Source: Oscillatoriales cyanobacterium PMM_0008 | GTDB taxonomy: Bacteria > Cyanobacteriota > Cyanobacteriia > Cyanobacteriales > Aerosakkonemataceae | DNA: 42,178 nucleotides | Assembly: GCA_949128025.1 (NCBI GenBank) | Contig: CASBRD010000122.1 | Location: 1 to 42,178, forward strand | Direction of reading: 5' to 3' | In this document: piece after piece, positions 17,592 through 25,762 of the stretch | Layout: each line of letters starts with the position of its first letter | Position numbering within the stretch: the first letter of the stretch is position 1 | Position numbers and translations under genes: made by a program | Notes under the pieces: generated by a model | The model's database searches: none | What the model was told of the DNA's origin: nothing | Seen by the model: only the letters and a program-made list of their open reading frames with translations

Positions 17592-18239
17592 TTATAATTG
17601 CTGAAATTGCGCTAATAACCAAGCGCCTACCTGTGCTTGATTCTCATCGCGACTGCGCCGTAAAGCTTCCTCTAGCAAAGAAATTGGCAATCCAGGTAAA
17701 ATTTCAGATTGAGTAATGCGCCTACTGCCATTATTAGCGATAATCGCAAAAGCAATAATTTGAGCGTTTTGTACATTTACTACCCAATATTCAGCAACTT
17801 GTAACTCTTCGTAAAGTAATCGTTTTGCGCCTAGATCGTCAGCTAAACTTGTATCGGCAACTTCAATCGCTAAATCTGGCGGTGGAACATTATCGAGATT
17901 AGCTATGGCGGTTCCAGTTGGTGCTAATTGCGATCGCTCTCCAATATAATAAGATATATCTGGTTGTGCTTCTCTGACACCAGGTTTTCGGTAGCTACAG
18001 TTATCAAGTCCGTTAACGGCGATACCTTTGGCAATACAGAATAGACTAACTGCCAAAAAAATAATTCCATGATCTTTGGCGTGATTTGGCCCAACTCCCA
18101 TTGTTTCAATCCTCATTTGTCGGTTACGGTAGTAGCATTTGGCTTTTTTATAAGCGGGATCTTCAGAAGTTTGGATAAATTCATCCCAAGTTGCTACTAC
18201 CCAGGTGTCAGTTGGTAATTTAGTTTGTAGTGTAGTCAT
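17592..18239 (-). CDS. Uma2 family endonuclease-like protein (DUF820)
   Basis: The 215-residue product has the Uma2 pattern: YYRNRQMRIETMGVGPNHAKDH, then REAQPDISYYIGE, then PPPDLAIEVADTSLADDLGAKRLLYEELQVAEYWVVNV. The PDLAIEV acidic pair and the lysine of GAKRLLYE form the presumed PD-(D/E)XK site. It lies opposite to the DUF29 genes. A fragment of a second copy (its first 15 codons and upstream region) remains at 19107-19151, showing that the DUF29-Uma2 pair was duplicated together. Confidence 0.85.
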   Translation of the reverse strand: MTTLQTKLPTDTWVVATWDEFIQTSEDPAYKKAKCYYRNRQMRIETMGVGPNHAKDHGIIFLAVSLFCIAKGIAVNGLDNCSYRKPGVREAQPDISYYIGERSQLAPTGTAIANLDNVPPPDLAIEVADTSLADDLGAKRLLYEELQVAEYWVVNVQNAQIIAFAIIANNGSRRITQSEILPGLPISLLEEALRRSRDENQAQVGAWLLAQFQQL

Positions 18240-18370
18240 CGCTTACCTCTTTCATAATATTATAGGCGATCGCACTTTCTATTATGATAAATAAAAAAGA
18301 GCCATACGGCTAACGTTATGCTGAACGCGATCGCGTTTTGTACCATATTTCATCAATATAGCTACTCTTT

Positions 18371-18438
18371 GGTACGTTGTTGCGCTTTAGCGCTCTTATC
18401 CTAGCTGTAATAAGAGCGCTAAAGCGCAACAACGTACC
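18371..18438. repeat. 29-bp perfect inverted repeat (GGTACGTTGTTGCGC family)
   Basis: The left arm 18371-18399 is matched exactly in reverse complement by 18410-18438, with a 10-base loop. The arms begin GGTACGTTGTTGCGCTTTAG. The palindrome at 22551-22594 has the same outer 15 bases, and both have CAAGTTGCTAGTTA-type flank sequence on one side. It is absent from the equivalent place in unit 2 of the duplication, so it entered after or was lost from one copy. Confidence 0.85.
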
Positions 18439-18562
18439 TTTATCCAAATAACTAGCAACTTGCGTTATTATGATAAATAAAAAAGAGCGATCGCGCTTTG
18501 TACCAGAGTACAATTTTTAGCTATACTTAGCTTATTGGAAACTGGGGAGGTCGGTATCAATT

Positions 18563-19084
18563 ATGACTCAGGAATTAATTGATTTAAGAGCGAGTATTCT
18601 GGAAGGACGCTATGAAGATGCTTTGATAATTGTAGATGAACTAGATTGGATGAGTAAAAAAGGGACGCTGCTGACTATAGAATCTTTTCTGATTAGGATG
18701 CTAATTCACTTGATTAAAAACCAACTCGAACAGCGATTAACTAATTCTTGGGCTGCTTCGATTCGCGGTTCGATCATGGAAATAAAAAAACGCAATCTGC
18801 AAGATAATAAAACTTCCTATTACGTTAATCAAGATGAATGGGACTCCATGCTTGAAGATACCCTAGAACAGGCAATTCGCGATGCAAGTGTAGAAGCGCT
18901 AAATGGTAATTATACTTCATTTCAGCTATCAGAAATGGTAGATAGAAATCAGGTAATCATCACGGCTAAAAGTCTATTGTTTTTGACATACTCTCACTCG
19001 ATCAAGGAGTTAGCCGCAGTGGTAGATGATTTTTTAACTCAGGTGCCAGGGGGGGAAGATTGGCAATTTGGTAGGCAAAGATAG
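18563..19084 (+). CDS. DUF29 family protein, copy 2
   Basis: This is the second copy of the 173-residue DUF29 protein. The upstream region from 18510 (ACAATTTTTAGCTATACTTA) matches 16892 onward and includes the last codons of DUF433, proving that the segment was copied from there. The 5' untranslated region differs from copy 1 by a four-base deletion. Both copies keep an intact frame, so both may be functional. Confidence 0.87.
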   Translation: MTQELIDLRASILEGRYEDALIIVDELDWMSKKGTLLTIESFLIRMLIHLIKNQLEQRLTNSWAASIRGSIMEIKKRNLQDNKTSYYVNQDEWDSMLEDTLEQAIRDASVEALNGNYTSFQLSEMVDRNQVIITAKSLLFLTYSHSIKELAAVVDDFLTQVPGGEDWQFGRQR

Positions 19085-19106
19085 GGAGGTGGAATGGATG
19101 CGATCG

Positions 19107-19151
19107 CACTACCCAGGTGTCAGTTGGTAATTTAGTTTGTAATGTACTCAT
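19107..19151 (-). pseudogene. 5' fragment of a second Uma2 gene
   Basis: Read on the minus strand from ATG at 19149-19151, the codons give MSTLQTKLPTDTWVV, matching the first 15 residues of the Uma2 protein at 18239 (MTTLQTKLPTDTWVV). The frame then runs into sequence from the end of the DUF29 copy. About 700 bp present in unit 1 are missing. The upstream region to 19302 is also conserved with unit 1. Confidence 0.8.
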
Positions 19152-19341
19152 CGCTTACCTCTTTAATCATATTGTAGGGAGATCGCACTTTCTATTATGA
19201 TAAATAAAAAAGAGCGATACGGCTAACGCCGATCTGAACGCATCCGCGCCGCCACGCTGAACGCGATCGCGCTTTGTGCCATATTTCATCAATATGGCTT
19301 AGGATATATTTTATAGACGTTCGATCGGAGAACACTTAGTT

Positions 19342-19533
19342 ATGTCAGATACTACTGTAAAGGATAAAGTTCTCAAGGCGGTAGAGGAAATGTCGCCGGA
19401 CGTTACTTTTGAGGAAGTGATGGAACGCCTTTACTTTTTGTACAAAGTTGAACAAGGTTTAAAGCAAGTCGAGGCTGGTGATATTATTTCCCATGCAGAA
19501 GCTAAAAAGCGGATTAAGAAATGGCAAGCATAA
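19342..19533 (+). CDS. Antitoxin-like protein of a RelE/ParE-type module
   Basis: The 63-residue acidic, helical protein (MSDTTVKDKVLKAVEEM..DVTFEEVMERLYFLYKVEQGL...SHAEAKKRIKKW) is typical of short cyanobacterial antitoxins placed before RelE/ParE toxins. GGAG lies about 11 bases upstream of the ATG. The toxin start ATG overlaps its last codons by 13 bases, the usual coupled arrangement. The toxin is truncated, so the antitoxin may be orphaned. Confidence 0.7.
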   Translation: MSDTTVKDKVLKAVEEMSPDVTFEEVMERLYFLYKVEQGLKQVEAGDIISHAEAKKRIKKWQA

Positions 19534-19658
19534 ACTGGACAACTCAAGCTTTAACTGATTTGGAAGCAATTGGTGATTTTATTGCGCGAGATGCACCGAG
19601 TTTTGCAGAGGTATTTGTGGATCGGGTATTTCAGGCGGTAGAACGTCTGGAAACTTGA
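19521..19658 (+). pseudogene. Truncated RelE/ParE family toxin
   Basis: The 45-residue product starts MASINWTTQALTDLEAIGDF and continues DAPSFAEVFVDRVFQAVERLET before TGA. This is the N-terminal half of a RelE/ParE toxin. The usual second half (the GR..RE.....YRI region with the functional residues) is missing. From about 19650 the sequence becomes the 3' end of the DUF433 gene on the opposite strand, so the truncation is a recombination or deletion junction rather than a point mutation. Confidence 0.8.
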
Positions 19659-19951
19659 ATCGCTCTCAAACGCTGCATCAAGGGAGAGGGATTCTTTAAC
19701 GCTTCTTGATAGCGTTTTTCTCGCCAATCATTCAATCGCTTCATATACGCATCTACCTCTTCTTTATTTTGCTGGTAGTAGGTAATAGTTGCATTAACTT
19801 TCTCTAAGTTCAGTGACGGTAAATGTTCGAGTATTTCCTCTGGCGAACATCCTTGCAGGTAATAATCAATCACATTGTCAATACCAATGCGATGACCTTT
19901 GATACGGATGTCATCTGGATCTAAAAATTCAAAGTAATCTTCTAATTGCAT
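19631..19951 (-). CDS. DUF433 family protein with a chimeric tail
   Basis: The 106-residue product has the DUF433 core: DPDDIRIKGHRIGIDNVIDYYLQGCSPEEILEHLPSLNLEKVNATITYY, followed by a helical extension to QRLRAIQ. The last residues, VSRRSTA, are encoded by the opposite strand of the truncated toxin gene and are therefore foreign. The usual DUF5615 toxin partner would lie just downstream and is absent, probably lost in the same event. The gene may still encode a DNA-binding antitoxin-like protein. Confidence 0.8.
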   Translation of the reverse strand: MQLEDYFEFLDPDDIRIKGHRIGIDNVIDYYLQGCSPEEILEHLPSLNLEKVNATITYYQQNKEEVDAYMKRLNDWREKRYQEALKNPSPLMQRLRAIQVSRRSTA

Positions 19952-20063
19952 CGTTCTACCTCTGTACTATCTTTTAATTTTATCTTACAGATATCTTGCA
20001 CAAACCTGTTTATCCTTGCATTTGTGGTGCAGGTGTTCCCGCCAGCAATTTAAAAATCCAGTG

Positions 20064-20819
20064 TTATCCGAAATTCATCCTACTAAGAAAAGCACGTAAT
20101 CGATCGCACTTTGGCTCCGTAATCACCGCCCTTGCCGCCCCTTCTTCCGCCACCCGACCTTTATCCATAAATATCACCCGATGCGCCACATCCCGCGCAA
20201 ACTGCATTTCGTGCGTTACCACCACCATCGTCATTCCTTCAGTAGCCAATTGCTGCATCGCTAGCAGCACTTCCCCTACTAACTCCGGATCGAGGGCGCT
20301 GGTGGGTTCGTCAAAGAGCATGATCTGCGGGTTCATGCACAAACTGCGTGCGATCGCAACTCGTTGCTTTTGTCCCCCAGAGAGTTGATCTGGATAAACT
20401 TCTGCTTTTTCGGCTAAACCAACCTTTTCCAAATAAAATCGCGCCTGTTCCTCACTTTGGGAGCGAGATTTCCCCAATACCTGACGTGGAGCCAAGGTTA
20501 AATTTTCCAGTACGCTTAAATGAGGGAACAAGTTAAACTGCTGAAAAACCATCCCAACTTGCGATCGCAATCTGCGTAATTCGGTTTGGCTAAGTTTCGG
20601 ATGCGACAAATCCATCCCATTGACTACCAAACGCCCGCCATTAATAGCCTCTAAGCGATTGAAGCAGCGCAACAAGGTACTTTTCCCACAACCGCTCGAA
20701 CCAATCACCGCCACCACTTCCCCACGATTGATAGAGCCGCTAATTCCTTGTAGGACTTTAAGAGAACCAAAATTTTTCTCAACATTCTCAAATGCGATCG
20801 CTGGGGTATAATCCTGCAT
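20064..20819 (-). CDS. bgtA: Amino-acid ABC transporter ATP-binding protein (BgtA/GlnQ type)
   Basis: The 251-residue protein is a complete ABC ATPase: Walker [10 protein letters not shown] (40-48), Q-loop FQQFNLFPH, signature LSGGQ (146-150), Walker B IMLFDEP (167-172) and the switch histidine in VVVTHEM. The close match to the polar amino-acid class (GlnQ/HisP) and the divergent neighbour, a BgtB-type fusion protein, suggest that the two form the basic amino acid/glutamine uptake system described in Synechocystis and Anabaena. The genes start 47 bp apart, so the short gap must hold both promoters. The symbol is by analogy. Confidence 0.9.
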   Translation of the reverse strand: MQDYTPAIAFENVEKNFGSLKVLQGISGSINRGEVVAVIGSSGCGKSTLLRCFNRLEAINGGRLVVNGMDLSHPKLSQTELRRLRSQVGMVFQQFNLFPHLSVLENLTLAPRQVLGKSRSQSEEQARFYLEKVGLAEKAEVYPDQLSGGQKQRVAIARSLCMNPQIMLFDEPTSALDPELVGEVLLAMQQLATEGMTMVVVTHEMQFARDVAHRVIFMDKGRVAEEGAARAVITEPKCDRLRAFLSRMNFG

Positions 20820-20866
20820 AACTGAGTTTAGTATATTTCTACTTAGCTTATTTTAAGGTATCGCAA

Positions 20867-22393
20867 ATGCACAGATTATTTCAATCTCGTAAGCTAGGCT
20901 GGGGTTTGGTTCTCAGCTTGTGTTTGTCGATCTTATGCCTTTCCCTTTTCATTACCAGTCCTATCAAAGCCCAAAAAACGCTTAAGGTTGCCACAGAGCC
21001 AACTTTTCCGCCCTTTGAGTTTCAGGGTAAGAAGGGGGAGTTAGTAGGTTTTGATATTGATTTGATCGAGGCAATTGGTAAAGCCGCTGATTTCCAAGTT
21101 CAATTTCAGAATATGCAATTTGACGGCTTGATCCCGGCTTTGCAGGCAAAAACTGTGGATGCTGCGGTGAGTGCAATGACAATTACCCCCGAACGTCAAA
21201 AAGCCGTAGATTTTTCGCGTCCTTATTTCAAAGCTGGATTAGCGATCGCCGTTAAAGCTGACAACCAAGATATCACATCTTTAAAAAGTCTGCAAAACAA
21301 GCGCATAGCCGTGCAAATCGGCACTACTGGCGCTTTAGAAGCTAAAAAAATTCCCGGCGCTAAAATTCGTACCTTTGATAACGCACCTCTATCCCTTCAG
21401 GAATTGCTCAACGGTAATGTAGATGCCGTCATCAATGATGCGCCAGCAACTCTCTATGCGCTCAAACAAAATAATCTCAAAGGACTAAAAGTTACATCCC
21501 AATTGCTTACAGAAGAATACTATGGCATCCCTACTCCTAAAGGTTCTCCCAATTTAGAAGACATCAACAGGGGACTGACAACCATCCTCAACAATGGCAC
21601 CTACGAACAAATTTATCGCAAGTGGTTTAACGCTCAACCACCACAACTACCCGAAACCACAAGCATTGATAATGCCACTAGCTCCATTAATACTATTACC
21701 ATCATTTCAAACGCTCTCCCCAGCTTATTGAAGGGCGTAGTAGTAACGCTATATCTAACAATATTGTGCGGATTTTTTGGAATGATTGGCGGTTCGCTAA
21801 TTGGCATTGCCCGCCTCTCATCAATAACTCCATTGCGCTGGGCAACCACAGCGTATATCGACTTTTTCAGGGGTACACCCTTGCTGGTGCAGATTCTGAT
21901 GATTTATTTTGGCATACCCGCTCTAGTGCAAGGATTTGGGATAAAATTCAGTCTGAACCCTTTTATGGCAACTGTGTTGGCGCTAAGTCTCAATAGCGCC
22001 GCCTATATCGCTGAGATTGTCCGCGCCGGTATTCAATCTATTGAAAAAGGACAGACAGAAGCTGCTGAGTCCCTGGGTTTGGGAAGTCTAGAAACTATGC
22101 GGTATATTATCTTTCCCCAAGCATTGCGACGGATGCTACCACCGCTAGGAAGCGAGTTTATCACCCTGCTTAAAGACACTAGCTTGGCATCGGTGATCGG
22201 TTATCAAGAGCTATTGCAAGAGGGACGGCTGATTATAGCAAATAACTACCGTTCTTTTGAAATTTTTGGCACTGTTGCCCTGATTTACCTGGCACTAACA
22301 TTCCTCTCCTCTCGTGTTTTTAATTTATTAGAAAAAAGGATGAACCCGGTTAATAAGCCTGCTCAAGTCAAGCTTCCATTGACTGCGGAATAA
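20867..22393 (+). CDS. bgtB: Substrate-binding/permease fusion protein of an amino-acid ABC transporter (BgtB type)
   Basis: The 508-residue protein fuses two normally separate subunits. Residues 1-35 are a signal peptide or anchor (LVLSLCLSILCLSLFITSPI). Residues about 38-262 are a family 3 solute-binding domain (LKVATEPTFPPFEFQGKKGE, VDAAVSAMTITPERQKAVDFS). After a linker, about 280-490 is a HisM/GlnP-type permease with the EAAESLGLG loop that contacts the ATPase. This arrangement is that of cyanobacterial BgtB, which takes up basic amino acids and glutamine. The gene is divergent from the ATPase gene. Specificity cannot be read from the binding site by eye. Confidence 0.92.
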   Translation: MHRLFQSRKLGWGLVLSLCLSILCLSLFITSPIKAQKTLKVATEPTFPPFEFQGKKGELVGFDIDLIEAIGKAADFQVQFQNMQFDGLIPALQAKTVDAAVSAMTITPERQKAVDFSRPYFKAGLAIAVKADNQDITSLKSLQNKRIAVQIGTTGALEAKKIPGAKIRTFDNAPLSLQELLNGNVDAVINDAPATLYALKQNNLKGLKVTSQLLTEEYYGIPTPKGSPNLEDINRGLTTILNNGTYEQIYRKWFNAQPPQLPETTSIDNATSSINTITIISNALPSLLKGVVVTLYLTILCGFFGMIGGSLIGIARLSSITPLRWATTAYIDFFRGTPLLVQILMIYFGIPALVQGFGIKFSLNPFMATVLALSLNSAAYIAEIVRAGIQSIEKGQTEAAESLGLGSLETMRYIIFPQALRRMLPPLGSEFITLLKDTSLASVIGYQELLQEGRLIIANNYRSFEIFGTVALIYLALTFLSSRVFNLLEKRMNPVNKPAQVKLPLTAE

Positions 22394-22409
22394 ACGAATA
22401 CCTCAACAC

Positions 22410-22498
22410 TAAGTAGGTGGGCGTAAATAAACTGAACTCCCAGAAACCGGGTTTCTAAGGGCTTGGCAGTTTTACGTTTAATTATGCCCACCTACTTA
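22410..22498. repeat. 89-bp element with 13-bp terminal inverted repeats, copy 3
   Basis: The ends TAAGTAGGTGGGC (22410-22422) and GCCCACCTACTTA (22486-22498) are perfect inverted repeats, and the centre holds AGAAACCGGGTTTCT and paired AAACTG/CAGTTT, so the whole element can fold on itself. The related copy at 12380-12464 and half copy at 463-502 share the sequence. It looks like a tiny non-autonomous mobile element; the terminal TA could be a target duplication, but this is not proven. Confidence 0.8.
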
Positions 22499-22550
22499 TT
22501 AACTCAAGTTGCTAGTTACTTGCATTCGCTCTTGTTTGGAATTGGCTAGT

Positions 22551-22594
22551 AGGTACGTTGTTGCGCTAAAGCGCTTTAGCGCAACAACGTACCT
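22551..22594. repeat. 44-bp perfect palindrome (GGTACGTTGTTGCGC family)
   Basis: AGGTACGTTGTTGCGCTAAA+GC is followed directly by its exact reverse complement, with no loop. It belongs to the same family as 18371-18438. A diverged half copy (GGGCTAAAGCCCAACTACGT) lies at 26153-26172. The gap 22394-22726 contains this, the TIR element, and no gene. Confidence 0.9.
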
Positions 22595-22726
22595 TTTGTA
22601 TTATTGTTAAGTTGGATTACGGTTTTTGTTACAAAGTATGCAATTAACCCATAGTAACGTTAGGGCGTCGCAGTTTAAGGGCAAACTGATCGATATCGCG
22701 ATACGAAGCAATAAGGAATCTATCTA

Positions 22727-23251
22727 ATGAACAACATCACTAGATTTAAGCCAATTCTGCTAATTTTGGGAATAGTTGCAACATTGGTAGGTTTGGCGTG
22801 GCGAGTAGATGCAGCAGACATTGTACGCTATCGGCTTGACCCCAGCTCGCCTTATGTCAACCAATTTTTAGAATCTGTTGCAATTCCTGGTAATAAAGAC
22901 TTATTATTTCTGAGCGGCATGGTTCCGCCTGCGATCGATCCCAACGCCAATCCTAATACGCCTCAAGCCTATGGTGACACAAAGACTCAAACCAGAAACA
23001 TCCTCAAAAATATTGAATCAATTCTTAAAAAGCGCGGCTACTCGATGAGTGATGTCATCAAGGTGCATGGATACCTGGTTGGCGATCCATCTCTGAACGG
23101 CAAAGCCGATTTCGGAGCGTTTCAGGAAGCATACGCAGAGTTTTTTGGCAACAGCAAACAGCCTGAAATTCCTGTGCGGACTCGTACCCAAGTCACGCAA
23201 TTAGTCGGACCCGGATGGTTGGTGGAAATCGAAGTGGTAGCGGCTAAGTGA
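22727..23251 (+). CDS. Exported RidA/YjgF-like protein
   Basis: The 174-residue protein has an N-terminal hydrophobic signal or anchor (about 8-28, ending in VDAA) followed by a RidA-type domain: LLFLSGMVPPAID, KTQTRNILKNIESILKKRGYSMSDVIKVHGYL and PEIPVRTRTQV..LVGPGWLVEIEVVA. The conserved arginine of VRTRTQV fits the position that binds the imine carboxylate in RidA enzymes. Classical RidA is cytoplasmic; the leader suggests a periplasmic or membrane-bound variant with unknown substrate. AAGGA lies shortly before the ATG. Confidence 0.85.
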   Translation: MNNITRFKPILLILGIVATLVGLAWRVDAADIVRYRLDPSSPYVNQFLESVAIPGNKDLLFLSGMVPPAIDPNANPNTPQAYGDTKTQTRNILKNIESILKKRGYSMSDVIKVHGYLVGDPSLNGKADFGAFQEAYAEFFGNSKQPEIPVRTRTQVTQLVGPGWLVEIEVVAAK

Positions 23252-23331
23252 TCGATCGCTAAAAATCTCATCCCTAAATTGACCGGCTGCGCCTGTCGAT
23301 ATAATCATGGTCATGGGCAAATCAACAAGCG

Positions 23332-24616
23332 ATGACTGCACCTGAGCAACTTCAGCAACTGAAAAATTGGCAGAGGCTTACTCAATGGTGGCACCGTCGA
23401 AAGCCGCAAGAAGAAAGCGATCGCCTAAACCCAGAGCATTCGCCCCACAACTTGACGGTGCGGCTGATTATTGGCGGTACGACTTTAATCGTCAGCCTAT
23501 CTGCTTACTATAGCTATCATCTAGTGCGGAACCTGTTGCTGGAGAACCTGAAGAACAAAGCGTTTTTGGAGGTGCAGCAAGGTGCGGAAGAAATTGATAA
23601 CTGGATTGGGAAATACAAGGCTGCTTTAGAGTCCAGTGCTAACAATCCAACATTCCGAACGATGCTAAAAACATGGTAAACGGAGAACAGGGCATCCAGC
23701 TAATCCCTATTGAGGGTACCCAGCAGTATGTTGCTTACATCCCGCTTAAGGAAGCAAACTGGTCTGTTGCCTTGGTGATTCCTCGGCAAAACATTGAAGC
23801 GCAACTGCGACCCCTAGACCTGATGGCAATAGTTATGGTGGGACTGGCAGGCACGATGATTGCCGTTCTCTGGCAGGTGCAATCCTTTGAGCAGTCCCAA
23901 CTCAAAAAGTCAAAGCTCATTGCCGAGGTGGCTAAAAAAGCAGCAGATGCTGCTAACGAGGCAAAAAGTGAATTCTTGGCAAACATGAGTCACGAACTGC
24001 GTACCCCCCTCAACGGCATTTTGGGTTACGCCCAAATTCTCCAACGCGATCGCAATTTGACAGCTAAGCAACAGGATGGCTTGGAGATTATATACGAGTG
24101 CGGATCGCACTTACTAACCCTGATCGATGACATTTTAGACTTGTCTAAAATTGAAGCCCGGAAAATGGAACTGGATAACAGCGATTTTCATTTTCCGTCC
24201 TTCCTTCAATGTGTGGAGGAAATTTGCCGCATTAGAGCCGAACAGAAAGGAATTGATTTCAATTATCTACCTGCACCTAACCTACCGGAAAGCATCCAGG
24301 CTGATGAAATACGCCTGCGCCAGGTGTTGATCAATCTCCTGGGCAATGCCATTAAATTCACGGAGAAAGGGGGTGTTACGTTCAAAGTAGAAGTCAAGAG
24401 TTTGGGAGTTCGACAGTTCCAGACTCAGGAATCAGAACAAATTCAAAAGAAACGCTAAAAGCCATACGGGTGGTCGTCTCATCGGCGTCGGTATCGCAGA
24501 TCGATCGGCAAAAGAGCCTGAAAGCCGGGGCTGATGATTTTTTGGCAAAGCCTGTCCAAGCAGACGAGTTGTTTCGCCTGTTAGAAAAACATTTGGCGAT
24601 CGCATGGGAATTATGA
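23332..24616 (+). pseudogene. Eroded hybrid histidine kinase
   Basis: Three pieces in three frames make up a remnant. Piece 1 (23332-23679) has an N-terminal membrane helix and the start of a periplasmic Cache-like sensor. Piece 2 (from 23673) has the end of that sensor ([20 protein letters not shown]), a second helix, the phosphoacceptor box [10 protein letters not shown] and the N-box ([13 protein letters not shown]). Piece 3 (about 24420-24616) is the second half of a receiver domain (KAGADDFLAKPVQADEL). Most of the sensor, the G boxes of the ATPase and the receiver aspartate are gone. At least two internal deletions plus frameshifts are needed. It cannot be an active kinase. Confidence 0.88.
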
Positions 24617-24910
24617 GCCAAAGGCTCCAGAAACGATCGCTACTCGATCGATACGATCTAATTACTCGACAGCCAAGATACAGCGGTTTTCTCTTTCAGT
24701 GAGGTACAGCATTTTGAAGATCTCTGGATCTCTGGATCTCTGGAGTGGAGGAAAAATTATCTACCATCACGCCCGCGCAAACTGCTATAAAACAGCGCTG
24801 TTGACGCCACAGCGCTGTCGCCACCGGCTCGACATCCCATTACCAAATAACTGGGATGGCGGTACTTAAGAGAGCGTCGGAGCTAGCTTGTCCTTATGTA
24901 CAAGTACCAT
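24617..24910. other. Gap without a gene; short repeats
   Basis: It holds three 8-bp units GATCTCTG (24719-24742) and two copies of the palindrome ACAGCGCTGT (24792-24801 and 24809-24818). I see no gene, promoter or terminator I can support. The 3' end of the cyAbrB gene follows. Confidence 0.6.
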
Positions 24911-25312
24911 CTAATCTTCGTCTTCTTCCTCCGGAGCATCCAGATCTCGGTCAAGTTGAATCAAACGAATATGCTTGTATCCGAGTCGGATTTCAAACTC
25001 ATCACCTGGCTTTAAACCCATTGCCAGGGTGTAGGCAGATCCAATCACAATCTGACCGTTCTTATGAACGCTCACCCGGTAAGTCGCTTCGCGACCCCGA
25101 CCATCTTTCTCACTTTCTGGCTCCAGAGCAATACCTTTAGCTGCCAGCACAGCATCGTAAAAGTCTGTCAGATTGACGCGAGTCTGGTTGTTTTTGGTGT
25201 TGGTGTAGTAGCCGCAAGCCTTAGCGGTTTCCCGGCGCGGCAAATGGGAAAGTTCTTTGACTTTTTGTAGTAGTCCTTTCCCTGTTAGTGCCGCTGTTGC
25301 AGTTTCAGCCAT
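24911..25312 (-). CDS. Cyanobacterial AbrB-family transcription regulator (cyAbrB)
   Basis: The 133-residue protein begins MAETATAALTGKGLLQKVKE and continues LSHLPRRETAKACGYYT, the conserved N-terminus of the cyanobacterial cyAbrB proteins, which regulate nitrogen, carbon and stress genes. A C-terminal AbrB-type domain follows (YRVSVHKNGQIVIGSAYTLAMGLKPGDEFEIRLG) and an acidic tail ends the protein. The frame is open 12 codons further upstream, but the family start is the ATG at 25310-25312. I cannot decide between the cyAbrB1 and cyAbrB2 types. The upstream TATAATATCG-like sequence at about 25360 may be promoter, unproven. Confidence 0.92.
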   Translation of the reverse strand: MAETATAALTGKGLLQKVKELSHLPRRETAKACGYYTNTKNNQTRVNLTDFYDAVLAAKGIALEPESEKDGRGREATYRVSVHKNGQIVIGSAYTLAMGLKPGDEFEIRLGYKHIRLIQLDRDLDAPEEEDED

Positions 25313-25762
25313 AAATTTGCCTCGGACTAAATTTAACTTCTTTTGCATTATTGAACCATATAATATCGTTCATCAAATATCAACCACTAGACTGAATTGT
25401 TTTGGGAATGCTTAATACCGATCGCGATCGCCAAGTACGCCCTGTAAGTAATATTGCTCTTTTCTGCATTGGTAATTTTAGCTCATACGGCGGCAGGGAT
25501 AAGTTCTTGTTCGCTTTCCTCCTCACCACCGCATGGGTAGGTCGGAAGCTTTGCTTCCTACCGTTTCCCCTCAAAACCAAACTGCGGTTACCCGTTAAAA
25601 CGTCAGCCGGAGCCAACGGTTACCATGAAATCGGATGCTTTTTTCTCGAAAAGATGATTTTGCCCGTAACTTGCAGTTTGGGGAAATACTCGCAGAATTT
25701 GGGATTACACATCTGAGCGCTGGCATAGTATTTCCGGCGATCGCATTATCCAGCTTTTGAGC
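25313..25762. other. Gap with inverted repeat and a possible frameshifted remnant
   Basis: A GGAAGCTTTGCTTCC inverted repeat lies at about 25543-25558 within GTAGG...CCTAC flanks, a typical cyanobacterial repeat. From 25625 a peptide MKSDAFFSKR can be joined by a one-base shift to DDFARNLQFGEILAEFG and further, ending near 25761, which could be a short dead gene of unknown family. Longer open frames here show no family features, so I do not annotate a gene. Confidence 0.4.

Larger units (their letters stand above)
16892..18366. repeat. Duplicated segment, unit 1 (DUF29 plus Uma2)
   Basis: This segment shares its left part (16892-17505) with 18510-19110 and its right part (about 18195-18366) with about 19108-19302. 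In between, unit 1 keeps the whole Uma2 gene, which unit 2 has lost. The 22-mer ATTATGATAAATAAAAAAGA+GC occurs at 18281-18302, 18467-18488 and 19194-19215. Confidence 0.8.

Noticed and set aside
23332-24458. Two adjacent separate genes (sensor and kinase)
   Set aside because: The pieces are parts of one kinase in shifted frames with parts missing, so a pseudogene explains them better.
25380-25716. Overlapping open frames on both strands in the cyAbrB upstream gap
   Set aside because: They cover an inverted repeat of a common intergenic type and show no domain or start signal.
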